Below are positions 60,944-64,000 of a stretch of 64,000 nucleotides of DNA, piece by piece. Source of the DNA: Exiguobacterium alkaliphilum 12/1 (lineage in GTDB: Bacteria > Bacillota > Bacilli > Exiguobacteriales > Exiguobacteriaceae); the NCBI RefSeq assembly GCF_000714435.1, contig NZ_JJMW01000063.1, positions 84,249-148,248 on the forward strand. The letters are read 5' to 3'. Each line of letters opens with the position of its first letter. Position 1 is the first letter of the stretch. The notes beneath the pieces were generated by a model. That model saw only the letters and a program-made list of their open reading frames with translations, ran no database searches and had not been told where the DNA came from. Made by a program: the position numbers and the translations under genes.

Positions 60944-62575
60944 ATGACACAGAAAAATTGGCGCAAATCCGTCGTCTATCAAATCTATCCGAAGAGCTTC
61001 TACAGCCCGGAAGGTAACGCCACCGGATCCATCAAAGGGGTGACCGCGAAGCTCGACTACTTGGCCGAGCTCGGCATCGAGTACATCTGGATGACGCCGG
61101 TGTACAAGTCCCCACAAAACGATAACGGTTATGACGTGAGCGACTATTACGCGATCGACCCATCGTACGGGACGATGGACGACCTCGACGAGCTCGTTCG
61201 CGAAGCCGAGGCGCGTGGCATCGGGCTCATGATGGACATCGTCGTCAACCACTCGTCGACCGAGCACGAGTGGTTCCAAAAGTCGCTCGCCGGGGACGAG
61301 CGCTACCGCGACTACTACATCTGGCGCGACGAGCCGACGAACTGGGAGTCGAAGTTCGGGGGCAACGCCTGGAAGTATGACGAGAAGAGCGGCCAGTATT
61401 ATCTTCACTTGTTCGACGTCACGCAAGCCGATTTGAATTGGGAAAATCCGCAGATGCGCGAGGACGTCTATGAGATGATGCGCTTCTGGCGCGAGAAAGG
61501 CATCAAAGGGTTCCGTCTCGATGTCATCAACTTGATCTCGAAACAGCAGGACTTCCCGGAAGACGACTCGGACGGGCGCAAGTTCTACACGGACGGCCCG
61601 CGCATCCATGAGTTCCTAAAAGAGATGAACCGTGAAGTGTTCGAAGGGCATGACGTCATCACGGTCGGCGAGATGTCGTCGACGACGCTCGACCACTGTG
61701 TCCGCTACTCGAACCCGGACGAGAAAGAACTGAGCATGACGTTCAGCTTCCACCACTTGAAGGTCGACTACCCGAACGGCGAGAAGTTCGTCGCCGCCCC
61801 GTTCGATTTTCTACAATTGAAAGACATCATGTCGACGTGGCAGGAAGGGATGCACGGCAAGGGTTGGAACGCCATCTTCTGGTGCAACCACGACCAGCCG
61901 CGCGTCGTCAGCCGTTTCGGCAACGACACCGACCACCGCGTCGAGAGCGCGAAGATGCTCGCGACGGTGCTGCACGGCCTGCAAGGGACGCCATACATTT
62001 ATCAAGGCGAGGAGATCGGCATGACGAACCCGGGCTTCGACTCGCTCGATGAGTATCGCGACATCGAGACGCTCAACATCTACAAGCTGAAGCGTGAGCA
62101 GGGCATGTCGCACGAGGACATGATGGCCGCCATCAAGCAGAAGTCGCGCGACAACTCGCGGACGCCGATGCAGTGGGACGCGACGCCGCACGCCGGTTTC
62201 ACGAGCGGGACGCCGTGGATCAACGTCGCACCGAACTATACAGACGTCAACGTCGAGACGGCACTCGACGACCCGAACTCGGTGTTCTACCACTACAAGA
62301 ACTTGATCTCACTCCGAAAAGAACTCGACGTGTTGACGGACGGGGACTATACGCTCCTGACGCCGGACGCGCTCGACGTCTGGGCGTACACGCGGAAGAC
62401 GGACGAGGAAGAAGTGCTCGTCGTCGCCAACTTCTACGGCCCTGAGACGACGTATGAGATTCCGGAAGGCTTCACGCGGGCCGACGTCGTCAGCCACAAC
62501 TACGACGTGCCGAAGCTCGACGGGACGACGTTGTCGCTTCGGGCGTACGAGGCGATCATGTTTTACAAGAAGTGA
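60944..62575 (+). CDS. treA: Alpha,alpha-phosphotrehalase (trehalose-6-phosphate hydrolase)
   Basis: 543 residues of glycoside hydrolase family 13. Catalytic nucleophile Asp in GFRLDVINL, acid/base Glu in VGEMSSTT and the transition-state Asp in CNHDQPR are visible, with MDIVVNHSS earlier. It splits trehalose-6-phosphate into glucose and glucose-6-phosphate. AAGGAG precedes the ATG at 60944. It lies 79 bases after treP, with only a weak hairpin between, so the two are probably one operon. Confidence 0.93.
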   Translation: MTQKNWRKSVVYQIYPKSFYSPEGNATGSIKGVTAKLDYLAELGIEYIWMTPVYKSPQNDNGYDVSDYYAIDPSYGTMDDLDELVREAEARGIGLMMDIVVNHSSTEHEWFQKSLAGDERYRDYYIWRDEPTNWESKFGGNAWKYDEKSGQYYLHLFDVTQADLNWENPQMREDVYEMMRFWREKGIKGFRLDVINLISKQQDFPEDDSDGRKFYTDGPRIHEFLKEMNREVFEGHDVITVGEMSSTTLDHCVRYSNPDEKELSMTFSFHHLKVDYPNGEKFVAAPFDFLQLKDIMSTWQEGMHGKGWNAIFWCNHDQPRVVSRFGNDTDHRVESAKMLATVLHGLQGTPYIYQGEEIGMTNPGFDSLDEYRDIETLNIYKLKREQGMSHEDMMAAIKQKSRDNSRTPMQWDATPHAGFTSGTPWINVAPNYTDVNVETALDDPNSVFYHYKNLISLRKELDVLTDGDYTLLTPDALDVWAYTRKTDEEEVLVVANFYGPETTYEIPEGFTRADVVSHNYDVPKLDGTTLSLRAYEAIMFYKK

Positions 62576-62582
62576 ATTGAAA

Positions 62583-62624
62583 GGGTGATGGGTCCGACTT
62601 GAATCGGGCCGGTCGCCTTTTTTC
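62583..62624 (+). terminator. Terminator of the treP-treA operon
   Basis: GGGTGATGGGTCCGA and TCGGGCCGGTCGCC pair imperfectly, followed by six T. Confidence 0.75.
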
Positions 62625-62752
62625 ATTAGGGGGCGGCGCGAGAGATGAGCAAGACTCGATTGATTATAAGCGCTAAACTGATAGTAGCCCTAGACGTCTA
62701 TTTACGTCTGGGAGTTGAAAGAGAGTCTACGAAAAGAACGGAGGAGTCAATC

Positions 62753-63160
62753 ATGGAATCGATCCGCTATACGACGGAGCCGCCTGCTGACTTTGGAGCA
62801 TTGTTAACCATCTATGAAGAGTTAGGTTGGAATTCACTTGGGTTATCCGCTGAAGAGTTGGAGCGAATGTGTCGGCAAAGTTGGTATGCGCTGTATGCGT
62901 TTGATGATCAACGGCTGGTCGGGATGGGGCGCGTCATCTCAGACGGGGTGATTACCGGCATCATATGCGGCGTGTGCGTGTCACCAAGTCATCAGGGGAA
63001 AGGAATCGGCCAAGACATCATGCTTCAACTCATTCAACACTGTGAACGACATCGCGTCATCCCTCAACTCATGTGTGTCGAAGACTTGCGACCGTATTAC
63101 GAGAAACTCGGCTTTGAAAAGTTTTCAATCGGCATGACGAGACGACCGACTTCCCGCTAA
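62753..63160 (+). CDS. GNAT-family N-acetyltransferase
   Basis: 135 residues. The acetyl-CoA loop is in GVCVSPSHQGKGIGQDIM and the C-terminal strand RPYYEKLGFEKF is typical. The substrate is unknown. ATG at 62753 is chosen for GGAGGAG 6 bases before it; a longer frame from 62645 runs through a small hairpin (AGACGT/ACGTCT) and lacks a ribosome binding site. Confidence 0.87.
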   Translation: MESIRYTTEPPADFGALLTIYEELGWNSLGLSAEELERMCRQSWYALYAFDDQRLVGMGRVISDGVITGIICGVCVSPSHQGKGIGQDIMLQLIQHCERHRVIPQLMCVEDLRPYYEKLGFEKFSIGMTRRPTSR

Positions 63161-63229
63161 CGAAAGCTCGGCTATCTTTTTCATTGCCGAAAGTCGGCTT
63201 CTCGTGGTAGATTATTTCTTAATGGTGTC

Positions 63230-63988
63230 GTGTTCATGCGACCCTATAAAATTTTATACACTATGGAGGTGTCACTCGATTTATTCGAGGAAAATGTGGA
63301 CAGGATATACTCGACACAGGTAATGGCCGCTGGGGCTGGCGGCGGAGATGTGGATGGCCCGATTTGGTTGTTGTTGTCACTCGTTGCGTTATTGATCGCG
63401 CTCACGGCGTTCTTCGTCGGTTCGGAGTTCGCGGTCGTCAAGGTCCGGATGTCTCGGCTCGATCAATTGGTCGCCGAAGGGAACAAGTCGGCCGTGCTCG
63501 CGAAGAAGGTCGCCTCAGACCTCGACTACTACTTATCGGCGTGTCAGCTCGGCATCACGGTGACGGCGCTCGGTCTCGGTTTCCTTGGGGAACCGTCGGT
63601 CGTCCGGTTACTGACGCCGCTCTTCAATGAGTTCAACATCCCGGCGTCGCTCGCGTCCGTCATCTCGTTCATCACGGCGTTCGCCATCGTCACGTTCCTA
63701 CACGTCGTCATTGGAGAGCTCGCACCGAAGTCGCTCGCGATTCAATACGCGGAGCGGATGACGCTCATCTTTGCCCGACCGCTGTTTTGGTTCGGACGCA
63801 TCATGTTCCCGTTCATCTGGTTGTTGAACGGATCGGCGCGTCTTCTCCTCGGTTTGTTCGGGGTGAAGCCGGCTGGGCACGAAGAAGCGCACTCGGAAGA
63901 AGAGTTGAAGATCATCATGACGCAAAGCTTTCAAAGCGGGGAAATCAATCAGACGGAGCTCGCGATGATGGACGGTTTGTCAAATTAA
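63230..63988 (+). CDS. DUF21 (CNNM / hemolysin-type) membrane protein ending abnormally early
   Basis: About 252 residues; start uncertain, since none of the early candidates (ATG 63230, ATG 63263, GTG 63296) has an ideal ribosome binding site. The DUF21 domain has [47 protein letters not shown], and then [20 protein letters not shown]. Normal members continue after ELAMMDG with two CBS domains and a CorC domain; here LSN and a stop follow. The protein is thus cut to about half length, 12 bases before the window ends. Confidence 0.75.
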   Translation: MFMRPYKILYTMEVSLDLFEENVDRIYSTQVMAAGAGGGDVDGPIWLLLSLVALLIALTAFFVGSEFAVVKVRMSRLDQLVAEGNKSAVLAKKVASDLDYYLSACQLGITVTALGLGFLGEPSVVRLLTPLFNEFNIPASLASVISFITAFAIVTFLHVVIGELAPKSLAIQYAERMTLIFARPLFWFGRIMFPFIWLLNGSARLLLGLFGVKPAGHEEAHSEEELKIIMTQSFQSGEINQTELAMMDGLSN

Positions 63989-64000
63989 GCGCAACACTTC

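Noticed and set aside
62645..62752. N-terminal extension of the GNAT protein
   Set aside because: The ATG at 62753 has a strong ribosome binding site and gives the normal GNAT start; the extension crosses a hairpin.

Overview
The window looks like chromosomal DNA of a low-GC-lineage Gram-positive bacterium (Bacillota, Bacillales), most likely Exiguobacterium. The reasons are: strong AAGGAGG ribosome binding sites with frequent TTG and GTG starts; Bacillus-type gene sets (FMN-riboswitch rib operon, gatCAB-dagK-rlmCD, tagO-LCP-yigZ-degSU-degV, treR/treP/treA, Crr, an MhqR-type box, a Spo0E-like protein); yet a core base composition above 50% GC, with heavy use of GTC, GAC and CTC codons. The genus is inferred from general knowledge, not from a search. 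I saw no rRNA, tRNA or CRISPR array.

Layout. 1-2.7 kb: 3' part of a diguanylate cyclase, an HNH-repeat protein, an AT-rich spacer with a strong hairpin, and uppP. 2.75-6.4 kb: FMN riboswitch and ribD-ribE-ribBA-ribH. 6.5-14.1 kb: ZIP transporter, YdhG-like protein, rocA, lipoprotein, bcp, Na+/alanine symporter, chemotaxis receptor. 14.3-20.0 kb: gatCAB, dagK, rlmCD.

20.1-32.1 kb is a mixed accessory region, partly AT-rich. It holds a VbhA-type antitoxin with a Fic toxin gene broken by a small internal inversion, gene fragments, a second DUF1801 protein, a DUF5692 membrane protein divergent from a TetR regulator, a Dus enzyme, a decayed HEAT-like gene, an ECF sigma factor with a membrane partner, an intact second Fic protein, a coupled SIMPL/exported/SWIM trio, a flavodoxin and an orphan HsdR-N-type nuclease-like protein.

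32.2-48.7 kb: M14-like hydrolase, alpha/beta hydrolase, CBS protein, a dead flavin-oxidoreductase fragment, MFS exporter divergent from an HxlR regulator, cupin plus aldo/keto reductase, Lrp, AhpD-like protein, PepF, Crr (EIIA-Glc), XRE regulator, Spo0E-like protein, a NatAB-like ABC exporter and an mhq-type quinone-resistance operon. 48.9-58.1 kb: acyltransferase, Asp23, pgmB, then the cell-wall and regulation block tagO, LCP, yigZ, degS, degU, degV. 58.1-62.6 kb: trehalose system treR - repeat-rich spacer - treP - treA; TreP has no IIA domain, so Crr at 42.5 kb is its likely phosphodonor. 62.7-64.0 kb: a GNAT protein and a DUF21 membrane protein that stops abnormally at the right edge.

The most notable observation is the Fic toxin gene at 20.1-20.8 kb. 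A 120-bp segment lies backwards between 6-bp inverted repeats (CGATAG/CTATCG). Flipping it on paper restores a single open reading frame with no other lesion, so the toxin is either switched off reversibly or was inactivated very recently.
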